DNA of 64,000 nt, from contig CAKREB010000004.1 in NCBI GenBank assembly GCA_934317005.1, positions 62,001 through 126,000 on the forward strand. The letters run 5' to 3'. The notes below the pieces were generated by a model that worked only from the letters and a program-made list of their open reading frames with translations, was not told the DNA's origin and made no database searches. The DNA comes from an uncultured Lachnospiraceae bacterium (GTDB taxonomy: Bacteria > Bacillota > Clostridia > Lachnospirales > Lachnospiraceae). A program made the position numbers and the translations under genes. This document shows, in pieces, positions 39,594 to 48,428 of this stretch. Each line of letters opens with the position of its first letter. The first letter of the stretch is position 1.

Positions 39594-39935
39594 ATGAGTT
39601 CTATATTAGATACATCATCTTTATATAGTATGTACGGACAGAATGTTCAAAATGCAAATGCTTCTAATCTGCAGGGAACATTGGGAGGTATTAGTGAGAA
39701 TGCTTCTGATGATGAACTGATGGATGCATGTAAAAGCTTTGAAGCGTATTTTGTTCAGAAGATCATCGAGCAGGCAAAAAGCAGCATTGCAGGTGAGGAA
39801 GAAGAACAGGGCGAGTATATGCAGTATTTTGGCGATATGTTAAATGAACAGTATGCCAATGCAATCGCTGAAAGTGGTTCAACCGGTCTTGCACAGCAGC
39901 TATATGATTCTATGAAGTCACAGTATAATTTGTAA
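39594..39935 (+). CDS. flgJ: FlgJ-like rod-capping protein without muramidase domain
   Basis: A 113-residue protein carrying only the rod-binding domain: ELMDACKSFEAYFVQKIIEQAKSS and the YMQYFGDMLNEQYANAIAESGSTGLAQQLYDSM segment. Proteobacterial FlgJ has an added glucosaminidase domain, absent here, so peptidoglycan opening must depend on another enzyme. It completes an mbl-flgF-flgG-flgJ cluster. Confidence 0.85.
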   Translation: MSSILDTSSLYSMYGQNVQNANASNLQGTLGGISENASDDELMDACKSFEAYFVQKIIEQAKSSIAGEEEEQGEYMQYFGDMLNEQYANAIAESGSTGLAQQLYDSMKSQYNL

Positions 39936-40088
39936 TTAAGATTCCATTTAGATGCAGACATATCATAAATGAAGTGTCTGTGATATGGGAAAACATAGAA
40001 AAACAAAGGGAGAGCTATCGTATCAGACAGTACAGTGTGACTGTTTTGTACGGCAGCTCTTTATTACTTTAGAGGAAGGAAGAAGTCT

Positions 40089-42338
40089 ATGGAGGAATTT
40101 GAAGGGTATGTGGATCGTATTACCTTTCGCAATGAAGAAAATGGTTATACGGTACTCTATTTGGTAAAGCCGCAGAGTGATGAAGTAGAGGAGGAAGAGG
40201 AGTGCTGTGTAGGGTGTTTTTCTTTCGTAGCTGAGGGGGAGTATCTGTTAGTACGCGGAAAGAGAGTTAATCATAAGAATTATGGTCCACAGCTTCAGGT
40301 AGATAGTTATGAAACCAAGCAGCCGGACGATATTATGGCAGTAGAACGGTACTTAGGTTCCGGTGCGATTAAGGGCGTGGGGCCGGCGCTGGCTGCAAGG
40401 ATTGTGAAGAAGTTTGGAAAAGACACCTTTGAGATGATTGAACGGGAACCGGAGCGGCTGGCAGAAATTAAGGGAATCAGTCAGAAGATGGCGGTAAATA
40501 TTGCGAGGCAGTTTAATGAAAAGCAACAGATGCGTCAGGCTATGATCTTTTTGCAGGAATATGGGATTGCCATGAACATGGCAGTAAAGATTTATCGGTA
40601 CTATAAGGATGATATTTACGAGGTGTTACGAAAGAATCCCTATCGGCTTGCGGAGGATATACAGGGAATCGGTTTTAAGATTGCAGATACGATTGCGCAG
40701 AGAGCCGGATTTTTTCCAGAATCGGAGTATCGTATCCGGGCGGGAGTTCTTTATACCTTGCAGCAGTCCGGTGGACAGGGCCACTGCTACCTTCCGGAGC
40801 GTGAACTGATCGGGATGACAGCAAGTCTGCTCGGTGTGGATGAGGCTATGGTGGCAGCGCAGATTGATGCCCTTTCTCTTAATAAGGAGATCATAACAGA
40901 AGAAGTGAATGGGGAACGCAGGCTGTATTCCAGTACGTTATATTATATGGAAATGAATTGTGCACGAATGCTCTTAGACCTGAATCTGTCTTTTTCTGTT
41001 CCGGATGATACACTCGCAAAGCGTGTGTCGCGTATTGAAAAAAAGCAGGGAATTGTTTTGGATGAATTGCAGAAAAATGCAGTCTATCAGGCAGTTCAAA
41101 ATGGTGTGACAATCATTACGGGTGGCCCCGGTACCGGAAAGACGACGACGATCAACACCATTTTGCAGGTATTAGACGAGGACGGTGTAGAAGTGCTTTT
41201 GGCTGCACCTACCGGCAGGGCTGCCAAGCGCATGTCGGAAACGACCGGCTGGGAAGCGCAGACGATTCATCGGCTTTTGGAGTTAAATGGTGCTATGGAT
41301 GGGGATGACAGAAGCGGTATGCATTTTGAGAGAAATGAATTGCAGCCGTTAGAGGCAGATGTAGTGATCATTGATGAATTTTCTATGGTTGATATTTATC
41401 TTCTTAATGCCTTGCTTAGAGCAATGGTTCCGGGATGCCGTTTGATCATGGTAGGAGATGTGAACCAGCTTCCATCTGTTGGCCCCGGAAATGTTTTGCG
41501 CGATATGATTAAGTCAGAATTTTGTAATGTCGTGCGGTTAAATCAGATATTCCGTCAGGCAGCAGAAAGCCAGATTGTCGTAAATGCGCATAAGATCAAT
41601 GCAGGACAGCCGATTTCTTTTGATAATAAGAATAGAGATTTCTTCCATTTGGAACGTCATAATGTACAGGATATCCAAAATGTTGTGATACAGCTTGTGA
41701 TGAAAAACATGCCATCCTATGTTGATGCCTCTCCGTATGATATTCAGGTGCTCACACCTATGCGGAAGGGAGAGTTAGGGGTAGAAAACTTAAACCGTGT
41801 ACTGCAAAGCTATGTGAATCCGAAAAATGCAGGCAAGGTAGAGAGAGAATTTCATGGTATTTTGTTCCGCGAACAGGATAAGGTGATGCAGATTAAGAAT
41901 GACTATCAGATGAAGTGGAAGAAAAAGACGCGGTTTGGTGATGTGTATGAAGAGGGAACGGGCGTTTTTAATGGTGATGTAGGCGTGATCCGCAGGATTT
42001 TGGAAATAGAAGAAGCAGTAGAGGTGGAGTTTGAAGAAGGAAAGATAGTTTCCTATGAGTTTAGTCAGATGGATGAGATGGAGTTAGCCTATGCGATCAC
42101 GATCCACAAATCACAGGGTAGTGAATATCCGGCTGTTGTGATTCCGATTTTGAGCGGTCCGCGTATGCTGTTAAACCGCAATCTTTTATATACGGCAGTG
42201 ACCAGAGCAAAGAAGTGTGTGACATTGGTGGGAAGCAGAGCTGTGGTGGAACAGATGATCGGCAATGTGTTTGAGCAAAAAAGATACTCCAGTTTATGCC
42301 AGAGATTACAGGAGATGATGAAGGAGGATACATTCTGA
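40089..42338 (+). CDS. recD2: RecD2-type ATP-dependent helicase
   Basis: A 749-residue SF1B helicase. The N-terminus has the RecD2-specific region with helix-hairpin-helix motifs (GSGAIKGVGPALAARIVKKFG and EIKGISQKMA). Walker A is GGPGTGKTTT, Walker B is VVIIDEFSMVD, and later motifs include VGDVNQLPSVGPGNVLRD and YAITIHKSQGSEYP. It lacks RecB/RecC partners, as in other Firmicutes, and is linked to replication-fork and mismatch repair. The gene downstream begins inside its stop codon. Confidence 0.95.
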   Translation: MEEFEGYVDRITFRNEENGYTVLYLVKPQSDEVEEEEECCVGCFSFVAEGEYLLVRGKRVNHKNYGPQLQVDSYETKQPDDIMAVERYLGSGAIKGVGPALAARIVKKFGKDTFEMIEREPERLAEIKGISQKMAVNIARQFNEKQQMRQAMIFLQEYGIAMNMAVKIYRYYKDDIYEVLRKNPYRLAEDIQGIGFKIADTIAQRAGFFPESEYRIRAGVLYTLQQSGGQGHCYLPERELIGMTASLLGVDEAMVAAQIDALSLNKEIITEEVNGERRLYSSTLYYMEMNCARMLLDLNLSFSVPDDTLAKRVSRIEKKQGIVLDELQKNAVYQAVQNGVTIITGGPGTGKTTTINTILQVLDEDGVEVLLAAPTGRAAKRMSETTGWEAQTIHRLLELNGAMDGDDRSGMHFERNELQPLEADVVIIDEFSMVDIYLLNALLRAMVPGCRLIMVGDVNQLPSVGPGNVLRDMIKSEFCNVVRLNQIFRQAAESQIVVNAHKINAGQPISFDNKNRDFFHLERHNVQDIQNVVIQLVMKNMPSYVDASPYDIQVLTPMRKGELGVENLNRVLQSYVNPKNAGKVEREFHGILFREQDKVMQIKNDYQMKWKKKTRFGDVYEEGTGVFNGDVGVIRRILEIEEAVEVEFEEGKIVSYEFSQMDEMELAYAITIHKSQGSEYPAVVIPILSGPRMLLNRNLLYTAVTRAKKCVTLVGSRAVVEQMIGNVFEQKRYSSLCQRLQEMMKEDTF

Positions 42339-43063
42339 ATAAAATCTTAGAAGGGGTGGCAGATATTTTTTTTCCAAGACGCTGCGCAGTCTGCGACCGG
42401 GTGCTATCTGTCAATATAAGGGATATATGCAAAGTCTGTGAGAAAAAGCTTGTCTATACAGGACAGCAGTATTGTCTGAAGTGTGGAAGAAAGGTTACAG
42501 ATGAGGAAGAATACTGTGCTATCTGCAAAAAGCAGGAGAAAACAGCATATGACAGTGGCAGAGTTGTCTTTGTATACAATGCATCCATGCGCGAATCGAT
42601 CAGCAGGTTTAAATATCACGGACGTAAGGAATACGCTGCCTTTTATGCAAAGCAGATGGAAAAGGAATGCCGTGACTGGATCAGGCAGATTGCACCGGAT
42701 GTTTTAATACCGGTTCCCATTCACAGAGAAAGACAACGTGCCAGAGGATATAATCAGGCGGAAATCGTAGCACAAAAGCTGGGAGAAAGTATGGGGATTT
42801 TAGTGTGGAATGATTTTTTGCTACGGACAAAAAATACATTGCCACAAAAAGGTCTTTCAAGGAAAGAGCGCATGAAGAATGTCGGGCAGGCATTTTCCAT
42901 CGGAGAAACGGCGCAAAAGTTGTATAAAGTGCCGAATTGTGTTATACTGATAGATGATATTTACACAACAGGAAGCACAATAGAGGCTTGTGCGGAGGCG
43001 CTGAGGCGGGAAGGTGTCAGAAGAATTTTTTTTCTGTGCATCAGCGCAGGTCAGCAAATGTAG
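42335..43063 (+). CDS. comFC: ComF-family phosphoribosyltransferase-like protein
   Basis: About 243 residues: an N-terminal zinc ribbon (PRRCAVCD, CKVCEKK, CLKCGRK, CAICKK) and a C-terminal PRTase fold with the VILIDDIYTTGSTIEACAEAL phosphate-binding loop. ComF proteins act in DNA uptake, with a role in handling incoming single strands. CTG 42335 is proposed as the start: it lies 7 bases after AAGGAGG and overlaps recD2's stop as CTGA. No ATG, GTG or TTG lies near that ribosome binding site; the upstream ATG at 42296 lacks one. The next gene is YvyF-like, as in Bacillus. Confidence 0.85.
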   Translation: MNKILEGVADIFFPRRCAVCDRVLSVNIRDICKVCEKKLVYTGQQYCLKCGRKVTDEEEYCAICKKQEKTAYDSGRVVFVYNASMRESISRFKYHGRKEYAAFYAKQMEKECRDWIRQIAPDVLIPVPIHRERQRARGYNQAEIVAQKLGESMGILVWNDFLLRTKNTLPQKGLSRKERMKNVGQAFSIGETAQKLYKVPNCVILIDDIYTTGSTIEACAEALRREGVRRIFFLCISAGQQM

Positions 43064-43072
43064 GAGGTTACT

Positions 43073-43480
43073 ATGGATGTAAGAAATTGTAAAATGTGTG
43101 GTAATTTATTTAATTTTACTGGTGAGCCACTGTGCCCAAAGTGTGCGAAAGAGATGGAAGACAAGTTTTTTAAAGTAAGAGATTTCATTTATGAAAATCC
43201 ATCTGCAAGCATGTCAAGAGTTTCGGAAGAGATGGAAGTTCCGATTCAGCAGATTAAGAAATGGGTACGTCAAGAGCGTTTGAGCTTCACAAAAGATTCC
43301 GGCATCTCGATTGATTGTGAAATTTGTGGAAAACCGATTTTAACAGGAAGATATTGCAAGGATTGCAAGACGAAAGTGACAAAACAGTTTTCGAGTATGT
43401 ATAAGGGAGAAGAGAAGGCAGTACAAAAGACAAATAAGGCTAGTTCAAAGGGCAAAATGAGATTTCTTGGTGGAGATTGA
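43073..43480 (+). CDS. YvyF-like flagellar-region protein (TIGR03826)
   Basis: A 135-residue protein with an N-terminal zinc ribbon (CKMCGNLF, CPKCAKE), a helix-turn-helix-like middle (SRVSEEMEVPIQQIKKWVRQ) and a second Cys cluster (CEICGKP, CKDCKT). This matches the TIGR03826/YvyF family found between comF and flgM in Bacillus. Here flgM is absent and chemotaxis genes follow. Its role is probably regulatory and unproven. Confidence 0.8.
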   Translation: MDVRNCKMCGNLFNFTGEPLCPKCAKEMEDKFFKVRDFIYENPSASMSRVSEEMEVPIQQIKKWVRQERLSFTKDSGISIDCEICGKPILTGRYCKDCKTKVTKQFSSMYKGEEKAVQKTNKASSKGKMRFLGGD

Positions 43481-43517
43481 TAGAACCGGCTTACCTTGAT
43501 AGACAGGGGGTGGCTAT

Positions 43518-43994
43518 TTGGAAAGCGTGAGGGTTGAAGAGATTTTTGATCATGCGTTTTGCGAAGTGACCAAAAAACTCGTTAATTTAGAACTGCAAAA
43601 GATAACGGAGGAGGATGCAGTACAAAGACAATCTTTTTACGAGGGCTGTCGGGAAGAGATAGAAACACATGGTTATATGAACGCAATGATCGTGTGCCAG
43701 TTTTCAGATGAGCTGTATCGTTATATTATAGATACTATGAATAACGGGGTGACACCACCGGAGGAAGAGATTCCATTGTATTTGAACGAGTATGTAAATA
43801 TTGTATGTGGTCATGCCGTATCCAGCCTGAATAATACGGTTGGACGGGCATCAAGGCTTTCGGTACCCAGCTTTTATGAAGAGGGAAGACAGATTGAAGG
43901 ACAAAAGATGGCACAGATGAAGCGGGTGTTTTCGTACCGCACAACAGTAGGCATGCTGCATGTTTTTATGTTTTATTCTTTGCAGTCAGATTAA
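43518..43994 (+). CDS. CheX/CheC-like chemotaxis phosphatase
   Basis: A 158-residue protein. The E-x-x-N motif of CheX/CheC phosphatases appears as YLNEYVNIVCGHAVSSLNN, and the rest has the alternating pattern of that fold. It probably dephosphorylates a CheY-P, and the CheY-like gene starts 11 bases downstream. The start is TTG 43518 behind GGGGGTGG; no ATG lies nearby. Assignment by motif, not full alignment. Confidence 0.6.
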   Translation: MESVRVEEIFDHAFCEVTKKLVNLELQKITEEDAVQRQSFYEGCREEIETHGYMNAMIVCQFSDELYRYIIDTMNNGVTPPEEEIPLYLNEYVNIVCGHAVSSLNNTVGRASRLSVPSFYEEGRQIEGQKMAQMKRVFSYRTTVGMLHVFMFYSLQSD

Positions 43995-44005
43995 GAGGAG
44001 GAAAG

Positions 44006-44380
44006 ATGATGGATAAGACGACAATTTTAGTGGTAGATGATTCTCCATTTGCGTCAAAGCAGATCAAAGATCTTGTAGAAGAAAATGGATATGAAGTAAT
44101 TGGATATGCAAAAAACGGTGAGGAAGGAATCCGTATGTATGAGGAGCTTCATCCTGACATTGTTATCATGGATATTATCATGCCGGGAATTGATGGATTG
44201 GAAACGGCGGAAATCCTGATGAAGAAGGATGAGAATGCAACTATTTTAATGTTAAGCTCACTGTGTGATTCCGGAACATTAGAAGAAGTAAAGGCAATCG
44301 GCTTAAAATATCTGATCCCGAAACCGTGGGAGGATGATGTTTTACTGGCAACATTAGAGATGTTAAACAAGAAACGGTAG
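44006..44380 (+). CDS. CheY-like single-domain response regulator
   Basis: A 124-residue receiver domain without output domain. It has VVDDSPFASKQ (acidic pair), IVIMDIIMPGIDG with the phospho-acceptor aspartate, a conserved Ser (MLSSL) and lysine in IPKPW. It is coupled to the CheX-like gene, so the two probably form a phosphate sink/phosphatase pair. cheA is not in the window. Confidence 0.88.
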   Translation: MMDKTTILVVDDSPFASKQIKDLVEENGYEVIGYAKNGEEGIRMYEELHPDIVIMDIIMPGIDGLETAEILMKKDENATILMLSSLCDSGTLEEVKAIGLKYLIPKPWEDDVLLATLEMLNKKR

Positions 44381-44398
44381 ATAGAAGCTTTACAAAGA

Positions 44399-44440
44399 GG
44401 ATGGAAATGTACTATAGCAGTCGTTCCATCCTTTTATTTT
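44399..44440 (+). terminator. Terminator after cheY
   Basis: GGATGGAA / TTCCATCC perfect 8-bp stem, 17-base loop, then TTTTATTTT. Confidence 0.85.
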
Positions 44441-44625
44441 ACTTTTGGTATTTAGTATGCGGATTCGTGGTTTTCAATGCTACGAGTTATTGGTTTGAGA
44501 ATCAAAAGAAATGGATATAAAGGAAACAGAAGAAAAAATTATTTTGGGAAGAAAAAAGAGAAAATTATGTGCAATTTTACTAAAAACAGGTCGGCATTTT
44601 GGTGAAAAATATGGCGAATGTATAG

Positions 44626-44655
44626 TTGACGAATGTGGTGTGAATGGAATATACT
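44626..44655 (+). promoter_or_regulatory. Promoter of the fatty-acid synthesis operon
   Basis: TTGACG and TATACT with an 18-base spacer, 51 bases before the fabT start. No other promoter of this quality was seen up to fabH, so it probably drives the whole operon. Confidence 0.65.
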
Positions 44656-44672
44656 CAATTATGTTTGAATTG

Positions 44673-44687
44673 TTTTGAAATACAAAA
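44673..44687. promoter_or_regulatory. Candidate FabT operator
   Basis: TTTTG, 5 bases, CAAAA forms a perfect inverted repeat immediately downstream of the -10. FabT boxes in Streptococcus are similar TTTGA-type palindromes, so autoregulation is plausible. Confidence 0.45.
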
Positions 44688-44705
44688 TATATGCAGGGAG
44701 AATTC

Positions 44706-45158
44706 ATGATTGAGCAGACAATAGGAATAAGTGAACAATTAGTTGATATATTTGAAAATATAATGAAGATGGAGCATGAATTTGTGATCCGTGAATCAAA
44801 GAAGAACTTGTCGATGACGGAAATTCATACGATTGCGGCAATCGGGATCGAGGAGCTTGGAACGATGAGCGAGATTGCTGAAAAGCTGCATATTACAGTG
44901 GGAACTCTTACCGTTGCAGTCAATAATCTTGTAAAAAAAGACTATGCAGAGCGCTATAAAAGTGAAAAGGATCGGCGAATTGTAAAAATAGGCTTGACAA
45001 GACAGGGGAAAGAAATCTATCGTATACATGAGAGATTTCATCGTGATCTGGTTGCAAAGCTGTTAAAGAACATAACGGAACCTGCAGAGATGGAGGGAGT
45101 TAGAAAAGCACTGACTAATCTTGCGGAGTTTATCGGACAGACCTATCAGGATGAATAG
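44706..45158 (+). CDS. fabT: FabT-like MarR-family repressor
   Basis: A 150-residue MarR protein. The winged helix contains LSMTEIHTIAAIGIEE, TMSEIAEKLHITVGTLTVAVNNLVKKDYAER and the wing KSEKDRRIVKIGLTRQG. As the first gene of the fabH-acpP-fabD operon it matches Streptococcus/Lactococcus FabT, which represses the operon with acyl-ACP as corepressor. ATG 44706 follows AGGGAGA; an ATG at 44691 would include that site. Confidence 0.85.
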   Translation: MIEQTIGISEQLVDIFENIMKMEHEFVIRESKKNLSMTEIHTIAAIGIEELGTMSEIAEKLHITVGTLTVAVNNLVKKDYAERYKSEKDRRIVKIGLTRQGKEIYRIHERFHRDLVAKLLKNITEPAEMEGVRKALTNLAEFIGQTYQDE

Positions 45159-45183
45159 AATAAGAGAATAGGAGATTGAAAAT

Positions 45184-46161
45184 ATGATAAAGACCAGAGT
45201 GATCGCAACAGCGGCAAGTGCTCCAAAGCAAGTGATATCAAATGAGGATCTGGCTCAGATCGTAGATACAAGTGATGAGTGGATCACACAGAGAACAGGG
45301 ATTAAAGAAAGACATATTTCAGCCGGTGAAAATACATCGGAATATGTAATAGATGTAGCAAAGCAGTTAATGGAAAAGACAGAGGTCGCAGTAGAGGAGA
45401 TTGATCTTATCATCGTAGCTTCCGTGACACCGGATTATGGAACACCTTCTCTTGCCTGTATGGTGCAAAAGGCAATTGGTGCTAAAAATGCAGTCGCATT
45501 TGATATTGTGGCAGCATGCAGCGGATTTATGTTTGCATTAAGCACAGCAGAAAAATATATTCGTTCCGGTGCTTATGATAATGCACTAGTGATCGGTGGA
45601 GAAACCTTGTCAAAGATTGTGGACTGGACAGATCGCTCTACCTGTGTATTGTTTGGTGATGGTGCAGGTGGTGCTTATGTGGAAAAATCGCAGGAGGCAG
45701 GCATTGGCTGTGAAGATATCGGTTCAGCTGGTGATAAGTACGAAATACTGACAGAGGGTTACACAGAGTGTGCTAACGCATTTAATGCTAAAGAAGCCGG
45801 GATTCATCCGCTTTGGTATGTACATATGGATGGTAGGGAAGTGTTTAAGTTTGCTACCAAAAATGTGATACAGAGCCTGCGTAAGGTGATGGAGGAAGCA
45901 GGTGTTACGGCAGAGGAGATTAAATATTTCATTCCGCATCAGGCAAACATGCGTATTGTGGAAGTGATTTCAAAGAAGCTTCAGATTCCATTTGATAAGT
46001 TTTATATGAATATGGATCGTTATGGCAACACGTCCTCTGCGAGTATTCCAATCGCACTCAACGAACTGAATGAAAAAAGTTTGATCGAGCGCGGGGATAA
46101 GATTATCCTGACAGGATTTGGCGGGGGCATGACATGGGCAACGATGCTCATTGAGTGGTAG
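45184..46161 (+). CDS. fabH: 3-oxoacyl-ACP synthase III (FabH)
   Basis: Starts fatty-acid chains by condensing an acyl-CoA primer with malonyl-ACP. A 325-residue thiolase-fold enzyme with the catalytic cysteine in DIVAACSGFMFAL, histidine in PHQANMRI and asparagine in GNTSSASIP. It lies 25 bases after fabT. Confidence 0.97.
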   Translation: MIKTRVIATAASAPKQVISNEDLAQIVDTSDEWITQRTGIKERHISAGENTSEYVIDVAKQLMEKTEVAVEEIDLIIVASVTPDYGTPSLACMVQKAIGAKNAVAFDIVAACSGFMFALSTAEKYIRSGAYDNALVIGGETLSKIVDWTDRSTCVLFGDGAGGAYVEKSQEAGIGCEDIGSAGDKYEILTEGYTECANAFNAKEAGIHPLWYVHMDGREVFKFATKNVIQSLRKVMEEAGVTAEEIKYFIPHQANMRIVEVISKKLQIPFDKFYMNMDRYGNTSSASIPIALNELNEKSLIERGDKIILTGFGGGMTWATMLIEW

Positions 46162-46245
46162 TATGAACCATACAGGATTTTGTGTGTATTACTGCATGTG
46201 CAGTTGATATAAAATAAAAGAAAAAATAAGCAGGAGGAAACAAAT

Positions 46246-46467
46246 ATGGTTTTTGAGAAAATCAGAGAGATTATTGCAGAACAGACTGGAAAGGACGCAG
46301 AGGAGATCACATTAGAAACAAATGTAAAAGATGATCTTGATGCAGATTCTTTAGATTTATTCCAGATCATTAACGACATCGAAGATGAGTTTGATGTTTC
46401 TATTGAAAACCCAGAGTCAATTGTTACAGTAAAAGATGCAGTTGATTTTGTAGAGAGCCATCAGTAA
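46246..46467 (+). CDS. acpP: Acyl carrier protein
   Basis: A 73-residue acidic four-helix protein. The 4'-phosphopantetheine site is the serine in [11 protein letters not shown] (DSLDLF instead of the more common DSLDTV). It carries all acyl intermediates of the pathway. A GC-rich hairpin follows directly. Confidence 0.95.
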   Translation: MVFEKIREIIAEQTGKDAEEITLETNVKDDLDADSLDLFQIINDIEDEFDVSIENPESIVTVKDAVDFVESHQ

Positions 46468-46498
46468 GATTTTTGGAAAAAACTGTGGCAGGCAGAAT

Positions 46499-46529
46499 GT
46501 TAAACGGCGCTTTATGGCGCCGTTTTAAC
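46499..46529 (+). terminator. Hairpin/partial terminator between acpP and fabD
   Basis: A perfect stem AAACGGCGC / GCGCCGTTT with a short loop, ending TTTTAAC. It lies inside the operon where fabK is found in related operons; it may stabilise or partly terminate the acpP message. Confidence 0.7.
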
Positions 46530-46555
46530 AAAAGAAATAGGAGACAGTTACAAAT

Positions 46556-47497
46556 ATGAGAACAGTATTTATGTTTAGCGGTCAGGGTGCACAGTATGCG
46601 GGAATGGGAAAAGAATTGTATCAGAATTATTCTGTAGCAAGAGAAGTGTTTGATTGCGCAGATGAAGTTTTGGGATATTCGATTAAAGATATTTGTTTTA
46701 ATGATGAAGCAAAGTTAGGTGAAACAGAGTTTGCACAGCCGGCAATCCTTACCATGAGTATTGCGGCTATGAAGGTACTTCAGGAACAGGGAGTACGTGC
46801 TGAGATGACAGCCGGACTCAGTCTGGGTGAATATTCAGCGTATGTTGCCAGTGGAGCGATGGATTTTGCAGAAGCCGTTGCTTTGGTACAGAAAAGAGGA
46901 AAATTCATGGCGGAGGCCGTTCCTTCCGGGGAAGGTGCCATGTACGCCATTATAGGTTTAGATACAGAGTTAGTAGAACAGTCATGTAAGGAAGCTACAG
47001 AGCTTGGTCTTGGTCTGGCTGTTCCGGCTAATTACAATGCACCGGGACAGATTGTCATTGCAGGTGCAACGAAGGCAGTTGCAGAGGCTGCAAGAATTGC
47101 AAAAGAAAAAGGCGCTAAGATGGCTGTGAAGTTAAAAGTAAGCGGCCCATTTCACACGGAGCTGTTACAGCCGGCTGCCGAAAAGCTTGGACCAGAGTTA
47201 GAGAAGATGCATATTAAGCCGATGGAAATACCGGTATTTACAAATGTAAATGCACAGGTTGTTCCTTCGGAGAAAGATATTATTCCAATCCTGACAAAGC
47301 AGATCTGCTGTCCGGTTCGTTTTTATAATATCATTGAGAACATGCATGAAAAAGGTGCAGATACTTTTATTGAATTAGGGCCGGGTAAAGCACTTTGCGG
47401 TTTTGTAAAGAGAACGTTAAAGGGTGTTACGATTGTCAATGTAGAGGATGAAGGTTCACTTGCAAAGACGATGACAAAATTGCATGAGGTAGTGTGA
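46556..47497 (+). CDS. fabD: Malonyl-CoA:ACP transacylase
   Basis: A 313-residue enzyme moving malonyl groups from CoA to ACP. FMFSGQGAQYAGMG starts the protein, the nucleophile serine is in GLSLGEYSAY, and the catalytic histidine is in VSGPFHTELL. It starts 26 bases after the operon-internal hairpin. Confidence 0.97.
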   Translation: MRTVFMFSGQGAQYAGMGKELYQNYSVAREVFDCADEVLGYSIKDICFNDEAKLGETEFAQPAILTMSIAAMKVLQEQGVRAEMTAGLSLGEYSAYVASGAMDFAEAVALVQKRGKFMAEAVPSGEGAMYAIIGLDTELVEQSCKEATELGLGLAVPANYNAPGQIVIAGATKAVAEAARIAKEKGAKMAVKLKVSGPFHTELLQPAAEKLGPELEKMHIKPMEIPVFTNVNAQVVPSEKDIIPILTKQICCPVRFYNIIENMHEKGADTFIELGPGKALCGFVKRTLKGVTIVNVEDEGSLAKTMTKLHEVV

Positions 47498-47607
47498 CAC
47501 ATAGAAGGCAATGTATAGGACTGTGGATGGAAGCAGGAAAATGTTGAAAAACTTTGTGATGGCAGGATTTTTGTGGAAACAGTCTGTCATCCGGAATGGA
47601 GGAAGTA

Positions 47608-48336
47608 ATGTTACAGGGCAAGACAGCCGTTGTTACCGGCGCTGCAAAAGGAATAGGAAAGGCAATTGCTTTGGCATTTGCAAAAGAAGGATGCAATATT
47701 GTATTAAATTATCACAGCAATGTGTCAGATGAAACGATTCAGGAAATCGAAGCATGCAATGTTACATGTATGCCGGTACAGGGTGACGTAAGTGATTTTA
47801 CATTTGCCGGAGATCTTATGAAGCGTGTGAAAAAGGAGCTTGGTTCAGTAGATATTCTGGTGAACAATGCCGGAATTACACGTGATATGCTATTGATGCG
47901 TATGAGTGAAGATGAGTTTGACAGTGTCATTCGGACAAATCTGAAAGGATGCTTTAATATGACCCGTCATGCAAGCAGCATTATGTTAAAGCAGCGCAGT
48001 GGATCGATCATCAATATGGCTTCGGTTGTTGGTGTCGTTGGAAATGCAGGACAGGCAAATTATGCAGCATCTAAGGCAGGTATCATTGGTCTGACAAAGT
48101 CTACAGCGAAGGAACTGGCACAGCGTGGTGTAACATGTAATGCGATCGCACCTGGTTTTGTTGAAACGGATATGACAGGTGTGCTTACAGATGAGCAGAA
48201 GGCGAAGATGTTAGAAGCCATTCCACTCAAACGTTATGGTCAGGTAGAGGATATTGCAAATGCTGCTGTTTTCCTTGCAAAAAACACGTATATCACCGGT
48301 CAGGTATTAAATGTAGATGGTGGAATGGTTATGTAA
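47608..48336 (+). CDS. fabG: 3-oxoacyl-ACP reductase
   Basis: A 242-residue NADPH-dependent short-chain reductase. The cofactor loop is TGAAKGIGKAIA, NNAGITRD is present, and the catalytic Ser-Tyr-Lys set lies in NMASVVG and YAASKAG. ATG 47608 was chosen 4 bases after GGAGGA; the ATG at 47596 precedes that site. About 110 bases separate it from fabD. Confidence 0.96.
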   Translation: MLQGKTAVVTGAAKGIGKAIALAFAKEGCNIVLNYHSNVSDETIQEIEACNVTCMPVQGDVSDFTFAGDLMKRVKKELGSVDILVNNAGITRDMLLMRMSEDEFDSVIRTNLKGCFNMTRHASSIMLKQRSGSIINMASVVGVVGNAGQANYAASKAGIIGLTKSTAKELAQRGVTCNAIAPGFVETDMTGVLTDEQKAKMLEAIPLKRYGQVEDIANAAVFLAKNTYITGQVLNVDGGMVM

Positions 48337-48428
48337 ACTATCTAAGACAGGACAGAGCTTTATGAGGAGCAGGGCAGTCTGAGGGATAATATAAGTCGCT
48401 GCAGGGCAGCGCAGAAATGGAGAGTAAT

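Noticed and set aside
47511..47732. 73-codon ORF overlapping the start of fabG
   Set aside because: Arg/Cys-rich out-of-frame translation of the fabG 5' region, without family features.
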